A stretch of 64,000 nt of DNA from Ideonella paludis (GTDB taxonomy: Bacteria > Pseudomonadota > Gammaproteobacteria > Burkholderiales > Burkholderiaceae_C), in assembly GCF_018069865.1 (NCBI RefSeq), contig NZ_JAGQDG010000001.1, positions 922,225 to 986,224 on the forward strand, written 5' to 3'. The position numbers and the translations under genes are program-made. This document shows positions 53,778-62,778 of the stretch, piece after piece. Positions within the stretch are counted from its first letter, which is position 1, and each line of letters begins with the position of its first letter. Below the pieces are notes generated by a model that was not told the DNA's origin, did not search any database, and worked only from the letters and a program-made list of their open reading frames with translations.

Positions 53778-54287
53778 TCAGGCGGGAATGCGCAGGAGCT
53801 GGCCGGGATAGATCTTGTCCGGGTGGCTCAGCATGGGGCGGTTCGCCTCAAAGATCTTGGGGTACTCATTGGCATTGCCGTAGTGCTCTTTGGCAATCTT
53901 CGAGAGGTTGTCGCCTTTCACCACGGTATACCAGCGCGACGCGTCCGCAGGCTGGGCCACGGTCATCAAGTCATTCACGCCAGTCACCCCGGTCACATTG
54001 CCGCAGCACAGCACAATCTTCTCGCGGGTGGCCTGGTCGGCGGCTTGCCCGCTGACGGTGGCTTGGCTGGTGGCGCCATCAAACTCAATGGACAAGCCGT
54101 CGGCACTGAGACCTTGGGCGGCCACATAAGTGGCGATAGCGTCAGCAGCGCGGGCATTGAGTTGGGCTACCTTTTGCTGCAAATCGCCGTCGTTTGGTGC
54201 AGATACTGCTGCTTGCGCGACCTTCTCGGCTTCATCGTGCCCAAACAGTTTCTCGCCGGCTGCCTTGAAAAAGCTCACAAATCCCAT
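53778..54287 (-). CDS. kbp: BON-LysM protein Kbp/YgaU, copy 1
   Basis: 169 residues without a signal peptide. A short amphipathic N-terminus (MGFVSFFKAAGEKLFGHDE) leads to a BON domain (about residues 55-115, ATVSGQAADQATREKIVL) and a LysM domain (about 118-168, WYTVVKGDNLSKIAKEHYGN and PGQLLRIP). E. coli YgaU/Kbp has the same order and very similar ends and binds potassium in the cytoplasm. A second copy lies 363 bp upstream (54651-55157) in the same direction. Confidence 0.9.
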   Translation of the reverse strand: MGFVSFFKAAGEKLFGHDEAEKVAQAAVSAPNDGDLQQKVAQLNARAADAIATYVAAQGLSADGLSIEFDGATSQATVSGQAADQATREKIVLCCGNVTGVTGVNDLMTVAQPADASRWYTVVKGDNLSKIAKEHYGNANEYPKIFEANRPMLSHPDKIYPGQLLRIPA

Positions 54288-54650
54288 GATGGACCCCCTG
54301 TTTCAATGGTGAAAAGCGCACCATACAAGCCCGCCTAAACCGCTGGGGGCATACAGCGGTCGAGGCGGGCATTGTCGAAATTCTTTGAGTTTGGAACTGC
54401 GCATGTAGGCCAATCAATCACTTAGAGGAGTTCGTGTCACTCGATCTTGAATGACTGACTCATTGAGTTTGGAATTTTTAGGGTTTTCGTTCACTGAGTT
54501 TGGAACTTTCCCTGGTGACACCCTCTGGGCACGTCAGCGAAGTCGGCCTATACGTGGCTGGCCTGCGATGCACACCTGATCTGCGGCCGTTGCTTCGATG
54601 AGGGTAGGGCGCCAGAGTCGAGGGCTCTGGTGCCTTTTGCATTCACAAAA
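54288..54650. other. Gap between the two kbp copies with short direct repeats
   Basis: No gene is visible. TGAGTTTGGAA occurs three times in direct orientation (54386-54396, 54464-54474, 54495-54505), each within a TTGAGTTTGGAA(C/T)T-like context. A hairpin built on CCAGAG/CTCTGG with flanking GGC/GCC and a TTTT tail lies at about 54608-54640. The repeats resemble the subterminal repeats of insertion sequences, but no transposase reading frame accompanies them. Confidence 0.5.
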
Positions 54651-55157
54651 TCAGGGAATGCGCAGTAACTGACCCGGGTAGATCTTGTCCGGATGGCTCA
54701 GCATGGGGCGGTTCGCCTCAAAGATCTTGGGGTAGTCATTGGCATTGCCGTAGTGCTCTTTTGCAATCTTGGACAGGTTGTCACCCTTGACCACCGTGTA
54801 CCAGCGCGACTCGTCGGCTGGTTGGACAACCGTCATCAAGTCATTCACGCCAGTCACGCCCGTCACGTTGCCGCAGCAAAGCACGATCTTCTCGCGGGTC
54901 GCTTGGTCGGCTGCTTGTCCGCTGACCGTAGCCTGGCTGGTGGCCCCATCAAATTCAATGCTCAAGCCCTCAGCGCTCTGTCCTTGCGCCGCCACGTAAG
55001 TGGCGATGGCATCAGCAGCCCGCGCATTGAGCTGCGCAACTTTCTGCTGTAAGTCGCCGTCGCTGGGCGCTGACACTGCCGCTTGAGCGACCTTTTCAGT
55101 CTCATCGTGGCCGAATAGCTTTTCGCCGGCTGCCTTGAAAAAACTTACTAGTCCCAT
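54651..55157 (-). CDS. kbp: BON-LysM protein Kbp/YgaU, copy 2
   Basis: 168 residues, differing from copy 1 at about a dozen positions (for example EAEK/ETEK, GLSADG/GQSAEG, NANEY/NANDY). The ATG at 55157 is set by alignment with copy 1; the frame extends to 55205. BON and LysM domains are intact, so both copies appear functional. The DNA differs mostly at third positions, so the duplication is not recent. Confidence 0.9.
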   Translation of the reverse strand: MGLVSFFKAAGEKLFGHDETEKVAQAAVSAPSDGDLQQKVAQLNARAADAIATYVAAQGQSAEGLSIEFDGATSQATVSGQAADQATREKIVLCCGNVTGVTGVNDLMTVVQPADESRWYTVVKGDNLSKIAKEHYGNANDYPKIFEANRPMLSHPDKIYPGQLLRIP

Positions 55158-55304
55158 GGTGTGATCCCTCTGTTCAATGATGAAGGTCGCACCATACGGA
55201 GGCATACCTCAGCGAGGTATGGTGGGCTTATGAGTGACCGGACTTTGTTGGCAAACTTTATCGGACCTGTGGCGCCTGCGTGTCGAGGTACTCGCCCATA
55301 TGCA

Positions 55305-57986
55305 TCACAGGGCAGACGGTGAGAACCTAGGCGCTAATGCGTTGACAAGTTGCGCAACGCTGTGATGATCAGGGTCGTCGGATGATGGGTGAATCACCAC
55401 GCCATGTAACTGCGCACGCAAGTTGTCCCAACGTTCGCCGAGGATACGCCAATTCTCCTGGTCATAGGTGCCCTGAAAAATCACTGGATGAATCTGAATC
55501 CGTGGTGGATCACCTTGGGGAGTACCTCCCGGAGGCGCGTTTGCAGCCAGCCAATCTTCGAATAGCTGCTGCCATAGGCTGCCAAGTCGATCAACGCGGC
55601 CGATTTGTTGCTCGACAACACCAGGGTTCCACTCAGGATGGAGAAGGACCACGGTGCGACAGGCCAAGTGGAGATTGAGACCTTCCCGGCCTACAACAGA
55701 TTGAACCACCAGTACTTTGGGATTGCTCGGGACTCGATTGAAGCCAAGTTGCGTCATGCGCCGGGTATAGGGCGGGGTATTGCCGTTCATCAGCCGAGCG
55801 AAGGCCCCCTGCTGGCGTCCAAACTCTTCCTTCAGACGTTCTGTGAATTTGGTCAACGAGTCAACGGTGTCCTCGTTATCAGGTTCCTCGGTGTCATCTT
55901 GGTCCAGCTCGGCCGGGTCACTGACAGCCTGAACGATTGCGGCAAATGCTTCCGCCAACTGTTCAGGACTGGCACCGCCCCAATCGCTGCCCAGGTACTC
56001 CTGCAATGCACGAGCGATGACTGGCAATGGTTGCCCGGCTGGGTCGGCTGTTGGCTCAACCATTTGGTGACGACTCAATTCATCAACCAGTCGGTGAGCC
56101 AAGTCTCGGTTTGATTTGTCGTCGAACTCGGACTGCAGTCGCTCTAACAACGTCGCCCTAAAGGCCGTGCGCGCACTTTCGAGTTTCAGGTAGCCCTCCT
56201 TCAACTGCTTAGCTACCTCCTCGACAGTCCAAGTTTCGCCCAACTGGCGGAGCGCGGCATTGATAGATCCATCCTTGTCCAGACTCTCTTGCGGCCAAGA
56301 TTCGCCTCTGCGCAAGGCCCTGATCATGGCTCTTGCGTTGAGCAGCTTCACCAGGGCCTCCATGGGCTTCGTGAACCTACCAAACACCAAAACCTTCTCT
56401 GCTCGGCGAGTGACGACATCCTCAATTGCTGCCACTGCAGCCAGGATGGCAGGATGATCGTAGAGCGTAGTCAGTTCGCCCCCAATCTCGCCTTGGCTGC
56501 CCTGAACCTGCACGCCCTGCAGCACATGCTTCCACCAGGCTGCTCGCAAAGCCTTCTTGCCGCTACGATCGGAAGAAAAGTCTTGAAGCTCGGAATCAGT
56601 GTCTGGGGATGTAGGCGCTTCGACGGCATCGTCGTCAGAAGTCTTCCAAGACTGATCAATCGTGGTCACCAACCCATGCCCGTTGCCAATGGTTAGCCTC
56701 ACCCGTTTGGCCGATGAGTCATCCTTGCCGCGTGTGACGAATGAGAGGGCTTCCGCGGCACACACGGCCTGTTGCCATTCAGGGGAAAGAGTCGCCAATG
56801 CGATCTCAATAGGCTGCTGTAGGCGATAGCTGTATGCGTCTTGCCCCGGCAGACATGCGAACGACTTGATCCATTCGTCTTCACGCTTGTCTCTGCGCAA
56901 CAAATAGGGGCTCAGCAGGTTCTTGAATTGAATGGACGCCGCCTTGAACCGAGTTAAGGTTTCCTCATCCGTAGGTGCACTCCGAATCAGCTTTACCGCC
57001 TCTGCATACTCATCAACGGTGACCATCATCTGTGCCAGCCGATCCGACGTATCTTCGGCGACATCAAGCCCAATCCGCGCAAGCGTGCTCTCCCACTGGC
57101 CTGAGTCCAGCTCTATGGGGGTCGCAGTCAGTGCCACACGGCGACTGCTGCTGCTCACTTGCAAGACGTTCTTGAGTAAGCGCTCCAAATTGCTGACTTC
57201 ACCTCGGCTTTTGTGAGCCTCATCGATGATGATCAAGTCAAACTGACCCAAGCCCAATCCGACGACGCATTCCAACTCCTCTCTGTATACGGTGTCCTTG
57301 GCGTAGCTTTCTGGTGTCAGCAGCTCGGAGTTCTCGCCCCAGCTATTTAAATCTTTGTTGAACACCAGTTGGCTCAACGTGTCTCTGCAGCCGTTGTAAG
57401 CGATCCACTGGGAAGCGCGCTGAATGCGGGTGTCATCTACTCGACCACTTGAAAAAAAGCCGCGTGGCAGACGCGCCCTTGCACCGAGCTGGGTTGACGC
57501 GTAACCCAGCGTCCCGGGCAGCAATGCCCAGCGCCAGTTCTTCTTTGTGTTGCTCCTGATCGTCCAGTTGCAAAACGCGTGGGACAGCAGGATAACGGAG
57601 TGCTGACCCCAGGGTTGAATCGTGCTGCTTTCTTCTTTCCAAGCATCAAGGTAGCCGTGCAGGCTGCGTAGGAGTGGGGGGACATCTGGTACGCCCGCCT
57701 TTTTCCGCAGCTCGTCGCGCCACTGATAGCCGAGAGTCGGAGGCACCACGACAGCGACGCGCCCACCGGCTTCCATGACTGACTTGGCCACGGCACAAGC
57801 AATCCGGGTCTTGCCCAACCCCACCTCATCGGCAATCAAGACACCGTTGTTGGGTAGACGTTCGGAAATCGCCCGCAAGCTTTCGCGCTGCCCGCTGTTG
57901 AGTTCAATGCTTGTGTCGTCCAGGCTGGCGAGGGCATGCAACTTCTGTGCGACCGCTAACCAACCCTTGAATCTCCCGTTAGTCAT
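55305..57986 (-). CDS. SNF2-type DEAD/DEAH helicase (third gene of accessory operon)
   Basis: 893 residues; GGAGGTG five bases before the ATG at 57986 fixes the start. Helicase motifs: DEVGLGKT (residues 53-60), DEAH (255-258, in LIIIDEAHKSRGE), LTATPIEL, and in the C-terminal lobe VVGREGLNLHLACRTVVLLH with QQIGRVDRLGS (about residue 795). The DEVGLGKT/DEAH/GREGLNL set is typical of SNF2-like translocases in bacterial defence operons. An insertion of about 300 residues separates the two lobes. The start overlaps the stop of the Tdp1-like gene as ATGA. Third positions look less GC-rich than in flanking housekeeping genes, consistent with horizontal transfer. Confidence 0.88.
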   Translation of the reverse strand: MTNGRFKGWLAVAQKLHALASLDDTSIELNSGQRESLRAISERLPNNGVLIADEVGLGKTRIACAVAKSVMEAGGRVAVVVPPTLGYQWRDELRKKAGVPDVPPLLRSLHGYLDAWKEESSTIQPWGQHSVILLSHAFCNWTIRSNTKKNWRWALLPGTLGYASTQLGARARLPRGFFSSGRVDDTRIQRASQWIAYNGCRDTLSQLVFNKDLNSWGENSELLTPESYAKDTVYREELECVVGLGLGQFDLIIIDEAHKSRGEVSNLERLLKNVLQVSSSSRRVALTATPIELDSGQWESTLARIGLDVAEDTSDRLAQMMVTVDEYAEAVKLIRSAPTDEETLTRFKAASIQFKNLLSPYLLRRDKREDEWIKSFACLPGQDAYSYRLQQPIEIALATLSPEWQQAVCAAEALSFVTRGKDDSSAKRVRLTIGNGHGLVTTIDQSWKTSDDDAVEAPTSPDTDSELQDFSSDRSGKKALRAAWWKHVLQGVQVQGSQGEIGGELTTLYDHPAILAAVAAIEDVVTRRAEKVLVFGRFTKPMEALVKLLNARAMIRALRRGESWPQESLDKDGSINAALRQLGETWTVEEVAKQLKEGYLKLESARTAFRATLLERLQSEFDDKSNRDLAHRLVDELSRHQMVEPTADPAGQPLPVIARALQEYLGSDWGGASPEQLAEAFAAIVQAVSDPAELDQDDTEEPDNEDTVDSLTKFTERLKEEFGRQQGAFARLMNGNTPPYTRRMTQLGFNRVPSNPKVLVVQSVVGREGLNLHLACRTVVLLHPEWNPGVVEQQIGRVDRLGSLWQQLFEDWLAANAPPGGTPQGDPPRIQIHPVIFQGTYDQENWRILGERWDNLRAQLHGVVIHPSSDDPDHHSVAQLVNALAPRFSPSAL

Positions 57987-59989
57987 CGTGCACCTCCGAT
58001 CGAAGCGAGCCCATGTACCCCCCAAGCCTGCTCAATGCGCGTCAGCATGGCTTCATAGGCTTGCCCTGCAGGGCTCGAGGCATCTTCTGCATAGCTGGGC
58101 CTAAAGCAGCTTTGACGCAGCGGGCTGAGCGGATTGAGACGGGGGCCTAGCCCCGCTGTGAAGAACACGACGGTCGAGCTGTCCTTTGCGCGGACGAGCG
58201 TTTGTTCGAGCCTGCTGCACCACCCTGGCCAGTCTTCGGCGGGAACGCACGTCTGCTTGGTGGCGATGTTCTCGAGCAGTTCCATCATTTGCCGAATGGG
58301 GTAGGTGAGTGATGCCCCTGCCTCAACTAATGACGAACTTGGATGTGCAGATGGCGCTGCGGACTCATCGCCCCCGTCGCCGGGGTCCTCTTCGTTTTCT
58401 ACCTGAGGAAAGGCAGCCAACTGCCACCAGACGTCATGAATGTCGAGCGCAGGCATGGGAGTCGAGGCTACCCTGCCGTACCCGTCGACGACAGGGATCG
58501 AGCGCTCGGTGAAGCCGCTTAGACCTGGCCATCTGCAAGTCACGAGCCTGGGTTGGGGCCCCGGCCAAATCAGGGGCTCCTTTGACAGTGTGACCATGCT
58601 TCCATCCGGTAGCCGAACCTCCATCGTCGTCTCGGCACTCCATTGCGCAGCAGGCACTTTGATGAAGCCGTCCTGGTCGCCTGACTCCCAGTCCAGCCAT
58701 GCAATGGGTGGCGCCTCGAACCAACTGTCTGGATGCTCGAAGTCTTCTCCAGCTTGAACGCTGCAATCAGTGCCGACTTCTCGTTCGAACTGAACGGGTA
58801 GCAACTCAGTCAACACGCCGACTCGCGCATCCGGCGACTCTCCGCTTTTGACTTGCTCACCCGCCCCGAAAACCACACCCGCCTCCAAGTTCCCTCCCAA
58901 CGGGCTCATGGCCTGCATCAGCCCGGGGTGGGTGAGGTTGCCGGAACCCAGGTAAGCCCATGAGTGACGAAGCCTGCCGGAGGCATTGCCTCTCGCACCG
59001 AAGACAAACTTGGCATGCAAGGACCGGTTGCTGAGTTCGCCGAATAGATGCACTGGGGATGCAGCCGGTCGCAAAGTGAAAGTGCGCGGAGGTTTCCAAT
59101 TCGCGATAGCCTGGCAAGCCATCGGATTTACAAAGACATCCACCTCAGCGTTCTTGGTCAGAAGGCCGTTGCGCTGAAGCTGCTCGACGATGCACTTTGG
59201 AACCTCGGGCTCAGCTCCAGACTTCCTGGCGGACTCGAAGAAGCCAGAGCCCATGGCCAAGTAGTTCCGCGCCGGAGCCTCTGGACCAAGCGCCTTCGCC
59301 TTGTCGATGATTTGCTCGAGAAGCGGGGCTCTTCGGCTGTCGAAAATTCTTGGCGTCCACAGTTGTTGCGTTGCCTCTCGGCACACCTGAATCTGGGCTT
59401 CAAGCCGAGAATGAATGCTCCCACCTGTTTCCTCGGCAAGACTGAGCAGTCTCAGGTCGAACCAAGAACGGACTTCTCGCAGAAGATCCCAGGCTGCCAC
59501 CAGGTCTGCGCAAGCTTGCTGGGTCTCTTCGGAAGGGGTGACAAGCTGTGCGCTGTCGACCTCAACACACCATGCCAAGTCGAGGCTGTCCTCCACGGTT
59601 TGTCGGGTCCAGTTTCCCGTAGAGACAACCAGCCGAATGAGCCACTGGCTCCGCTCCTCCTGGTGCCGGAAAGACAAGATCGCAACCTTGGCGTGGAGCA
59701 GGGCAAATGGCTTGTTGGATTGACTCTTGAAGGCAGCGTGGAGGACGCCAGGCGCATCGACAGCAGTGATCAGTGGGCAAGATGGGTCCGTCATCAGCCC
59801 CAAATGGAAGCGTCCCAGCTGACCTCTCGCTGCTCCCGTCAACGTCGAGAATCGTTCGGCAGCGTTGTCCATGAAGGCCGCGTCGGCCGAATAGCCGCAA
59901 AGCCAGCCGAACTCACCTGCATATCCCTGAGGTGCGTCAAAGTACTGTGTCAATGAGGCAAAGGGCCTGACTTTGAGCTTAGCCACCAT
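57983..59989 (-). CDS. Tdp1-like phospholipase-D-fold protein with two HxK...N motifs
   Basis: 668 residues from the ATG at 59989 (GGAG seven bases upstream; overlaps the upstream stop by 11 bp). Two half-sites of the PLD superfamily are visible: FALLHAKVAI with His99/Lys101 followed by STGNWTRQT with Asn126, and RSLHAKFVFG with His325/Lys327 followed by LGSGNLTHPG with Asn351. Asn in place of the usual Asp gives the HKN pattern of tyrosyl-DNA phosphodiesterase 1. FLGMGSGFF-like LAMGSGFFESAR between them fits the same fold. The protein could cleave protein-DNA linkages or DNA ends. The C-terminal 200 residues are unassigned. Confidence 0.8.
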   Translation of the reverse strand: MVAKLKVRPFASLTQYFDAPQGYAGEFGWLCGYSADAAFMDNAAERFSTLTGAARGQLGRFHLGLMTDPSCPLITAVDAPGVLHAAFKSQSNKPFALLHAKVAILSFRHQEERSQWLIRLVVSTGNWTRQTVEDSLDLAWCVEVDSAQLVTPSEETQQACADLVAAWDLLREVRSWFDLRLLSLAEETGGSIHSRLEAQIQVCREATQQLWTPRIFDSRRAPLLEQIIDKAKALGPEAPARNYLAMGSGFFESARKSGAEPEVPKCIVEQLQRNGLLTKNAEVDVFVNPMACQAIANWKPPRTFTLRPAASPVHLFGELSNRSLHAKFVFGARGNASGRLRHSWAYLGSGNLTHPGLMQAMSPLGGNLEAGVVFGAGEQVKSGESPDARVGVLTELLPVQFEREVGTDCSVQAGEDFEHPDSWFEAPPIAWLDWESGDQDGFIKVPAAQWSAETTMEVRLPDGSMVTLSKEPLIWPGPQPRLVTCRWPGLSGFTERSIPVVDGYGRVASTPMPALDIHDVWWQLAAFPQVENEEDPGDGGDESAAPSAHPSSSLVEAGASLTYPIRQMMELLENIATKQTCVPAEDWPGWCSRLEQTLVRAKDSSTVVFFTAGLGPRLNPLSPLRQSCFRPSYAEDASSPAGQAYEAMLTRIEQAWGVHGLASIGGAR

Positions 59990-61421
59990 GCTGTCGCTCC
60001 TTTGCTTGCAGGGCAAGCCAGTCAGACAAATTGCCGTTCAAGTCGAGGGTCAGTCGATAGAGGTTTCGGACTCGGAATGAAAAGCCATCGGGAACAGGAA
60101 TGGCGTACTTCGAAACGTCCTCATCACCTTCTGGGAGTTCTGAGCTTTGATGGGAGCCCCCATGGAAGGCGGGACCAGCGGGTCGAATCTCAGTTCCAAC
60201 CAACCTCAATACACGCCCGTCACGGGCAACAAGTTGTTGCAGCACATGCGCATCGTTTTGATTAACGCACTCAAAGCAAAAGGTCAGGGCGTCGGGGTGA
60301 GCCAGTCCTTGCTCTTGGCTCATGATGGCGCTTGCACGGAGCTCTGAGATCAGATCGCCTGCCTGCTGAGCAGCGTCCGTTAGGCGGCACATCTGTCCAC
60401 CCGGCCCGATCAGCTTCTCGACGCTATCGAGAACGGCAATGGCCTTGTCTCGGGTACTGAAAAATGCCTTGCCGGCCTTTAGGTCTCGCCAGTGATCATC
60501 ATCTATCTCTGGTGGCTTCGAACTATCGTCCTTTGCCCCTGCCGCTTCCCCTGCCGGTCGCTGCCAATCCTTGGCCAGACGCGACACCCAATTCAGCGCA
60601 TTCCTGCGACGCGTTCGTATCGACATCTCCTCGTTCGTGCCAAGCTCTAGGCGACTACGTAGTACGGCCAAGGAGGCCGCATTCATTGGGGTGAGCGGCG
60701 ACAAGGCCTCCACTATCGGAGGTGTGCTGACTTGGTCTGTCTGTCCCTGTACCCAGGCCACTAAATGCTCTGCCACCTTGCGTTTGAATGGGGCGTAGTC
60801 GCGGAGCGCAAGATCTACAAACTCTCGACCGGCTTCTGAAACTCGAAAGCCATTGAATCGAGACGCACCGGCCTCCACCAGACCCAGGGCTGGTAAGGCC
60901 TGGACACTTGCCATTCGCATGGGTTGGCTGACATAGAAACCAGGTTGGCGCACTTGGGCGAAGGGCAGCTTGTTGCCGCCATCGCCCTCCCTGGATCTCA
61001 GAATGGTGCTTCCCCGAAGCCTGTCATCTGCAGACCAGCTAGAAGACCGGTAGGCCAGTAAGCAAGCGAGAGCCTCAATGGCATTGGCCACCTCCGTGCT
61101 CCCAACTTGCTTGCCCCTTGCGCGAACCGATTCCGCAACCACCAAGCTCAGGGTTGGGAGTAGCAGTCGCTTCGCGTACCAAACGCCTCCGAGGCCCGGC
61201 ACAGCCAAGTCGTTCAGGTGTCTGATGGCAGCCGCCAGTCCCAATGTTCTGGTTCGTCTGAAGCTGGGCAGAACCTCAGGGCCCAAGATGCCCCACTGAT
61301 ACTCGCGTCCGCTTTGGAGATGGTGTACCAAATCTGCCTCCCGAACTAGGTCCTTAACTGCTGCTGACTGAAAAGCATAACGCTTATTGTGATGGTGTAA
61401 CGAATTGAATTTGAAGCTCAA
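59979..61421 (-). CDS. Unknown protein, first gene of the helicase operon
   Basis: 480 residues from TTG at 61421 (an in-frame stop lies just upstream, so no longer start exists). I recognise no family. It is mostly alpha-helical, with a possible winged-helix segment (about residues 165-215, MRMASVQALPALGLVEAGAS followed by RFNGFRVSEAGREFVD), as in recognition or loading subunits. The C-terminus (VPDGFSFRVRNLYRLTLDLN) is beta-rich. The stop overlaps the start of the Tdp1-like gene, so all three genes are coupled and the proteins are probably made in similar amounts. Confidence 0.8.
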   Translation of the reverse strand: MSFKFNSLHHHNKRYAFQSAAVKDLVREADLVHHLQSGREYQWGILGPEVLPSFRRTRTLGLAAAIRHLNDLAVPGLGGVWYAKRLLLPTLSLVVAESVRARGKQVGSTEVANAIEALACLLAYRSSSWSADDRLRGSTILRSREGDGGNKLPFAQVRQPGFYVSQPMRMASVQALPALGLVEAGASRFNGFRVSEAGREFVDLALRDYAPFKRKVAEHLVAWVQGQTDQVSTPPIVEALSPLTPMNAASLAVLRSRLELGTNEEMSIRTRRRNALNWVSRLAKDWQRPAGEAAGAKDDSSKPPEIDDDHWRDLKAGKAFFSTRDKAIAVLDSVEKLIGPGGQMCRLTDAAQQAGDLISELRASAIMSQEQGLAHPDALTFCFECVNQNDAHVLQQLVARDGRVLRLVGTEIRPAGPAFHGGSHQSSELPEGDEDVSKYAIPVPDGFSFRVRNLYRLTLDLNGNLSDWLALQAKERQHGG

Positions 61422-61617
61422 TGTTCACGGAACGAGGAAGGATTCGGCAACTTTTCGATAGTCTTGTGGGGGCTCTGCTGAAAGCCTTTCTCTGACGCAA
61501 TGTCCGTCTACATCACCCAGCCAGCTCATCCTATGAGTTGATGAAGCCCATGGGTGTTAACTGCCCTAGATTCGCCTCAGGCTGGCTAACAGTTATCCGG
61601 CCAATGGGAGATCTCGT
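61422..61617. promoter_or_regulatory. Divergent intergenic region of the accessory operons
   Basis: 196 bases separate the divergent helicase operon (minus) and the small secreted/FRG operon (plus). It must hold promoters for both, but I can pick no reliable -35/-10 pair. Confidence 0.3.
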
Positions 61618-62085
61618 ATGAACACTCGAAGGTTGCTTTGTGAATGCTGTTTACTGCTGCTGGGATTGATCTCGGGTGTTGTTTACGGGCAGACCGTCAA
61701 AGATGCCGGGGGAAAGATGGACCTGCCGATACCGGACAAGACCATTAAAGTGGAAGGGGTGGCTGGCAAGCAGGGCGTGCTTGGCGACCGGATGTTTCGA
61801 GTTGACGTTCCGCGCGGCGGGCTCGCTGAGCGGCTGGCCTCCATCAAGATCGAGAGTGCACGCGAAATTGCTGCGCGGGATAGTCTCGTCGAGGCGCTGC
61901 GGAGGGCACGGATAGAGTGCCAAGCGTGCATGCAAATCGTGAACCCTGATGGCATGCCCATTGGCACTCTGCCAACCGTGTCAGGCTCTCGCGAATGCAG
62001 GCCTAGTGCCACTTGCCCCCAAGACAAGCCTTACCTCGATACGCGAAATGGCCGCTGCGTTAAGCAAGCGTCTCCGTCGGAATAA
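61618..62085 (+). CDS. Small secreted protein, unknown family
   Basis: 155 residues; GGGAG six bases upstream supports the ATG. A signal peptide (LCECCLLLLGLISGVVYGQ) precedes a mature part with four Cys (CQACMQ, CRPSATC, CVKQ near the end), the last three in a short knottin-like C-terminal segment (ECRPSATCPQDKPYLDTRNG). A similar C-terminus occurs in periplasmic or phage-type proteins, but I cannot name it. The membrane-protein gene starts 11 bp later. Confidence 0.65.
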   Translation: MNTRRLLCECCLLLLGLISGVVYGQTVKDAGGKMDLPIPDKTIKVEGVAGKQGVLGDRMFRVDVPRGGLAERLASIKIESAREIAARDSLVEALRRARIECQACMQIVNPDGMPIGTLPTVSGSRECRPSATCPQDKPYLDTRNGRCVKQASPSE

Positions 62086-62096
62086 GGGGTAAGGCC

Positions 62097-62702
62097 ATGA
62101 AACTGGGGAAAACTTCGATTGTGTGGCTGATAGCGACGATAGCCTGCCTGACGGTGTCGCTCGCAGTACCCGCCATGGCGAGCGGTGACAGCGGCGAAGA
62201 TGCCAAAGACACCTCACTGATACGAGCAGTGAACGCCTGCGGTCAAAACGATCTTGACTGTGTTCTCAACATCAAAGACAAGAACTCGGCTGTTCTGGCC
62301 ATGGAGTTGAACCAACTCAGGGTGGCCTATGAGCGTGCGCGGTTAGCCGACATGGAGGCAAAGAACGGACATGCCAACGCAACGCTTTGGGCACAACATG
62401 TCATGAGCTGGCTGATCCTCGGCCTAGTCTTCACGATCGTTGGCGTAGGGCTGCTGATGAGCTATCAGCATATGCGGCATTGGTTCGCTCACCGCATTGA
62501 GGGCGCGAACAGCTTTGAAGTGGGAAAGGACGGTCTCAAGATGAACACGCCGGTGATCGGGTTGTTCATCTTTCTCATCTCCACCTACTTCTTCTCCGTG
62601 TACGTCGACAAGGTGTACACCATCTACACCCTGTCAGGCCCTGTGTCTTCAGCGCGACCAAGCGAAGAAGGCCCCAAGCCACCACCGAATCACAATCCAT
62701 AA
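62097..62702 (+). CDS. Two-helix membrane protein, unknown family
   Basis: 201 residues. A signal-type N-terminal helix (LIATIACLTVSLAVPAMASG) is followed by a charged segment and two membrane helices at about residues 101-121 (SWLILGLVFTIVGVGLLMSY) and 152-171 (VIGLFIFLISTYFFSVYVD). The loop between them (HWFAHRIEGANSFEVGKDGL) would be cytoplasmic. Short membrane proteins next to FRG or helicase genes are common in defence modules, but there is no direct evidence of such a role. Confidence 0.6.
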   Translation: MKLGKTSIVWLIATIACLTVSLAVPAMASGDSGEDAKDTSLIRAVNACGQNDLDCVLNIKDKNSAVLAMELNQLRVAYERARLADMEAKNGHANATLWAQHVMSWLILGLVFTIVGVGLLMSYQHMRHWFAHRIEGANSFEVGKDGLKMNTPVIGLFIFLISTYFFSVYVDKVYTIYTLSGPVSSARPSEEGPKPPPNHNP

Positions 62703-62778
62703 CGCGTTCAGATTGGTCTTCTCGGCCCGCCGAACAGAGGTGGCAAGCTACACCCCAACCACTGTGAGTCAACTCCCT

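Larger units (their letters stand above)
53778..55157 (-). repeat. Tandem duplication of kbp
   Basis: Two direct copies of about 510 bp (53778-54287 and 54651-55157), separated by 363 bp of unrelated DNA. Confidence 0.9.

Noticed and set aside
55305..61421. Identity as a DISARM or Dpd defence system
   Set aside because: A helicase plus a PLD protein recalls both, but the DUF1998 protein and methylase of DISARM and the TGT-like DpdA are absent, and the PLD protein has HKN and not HKD motifs.
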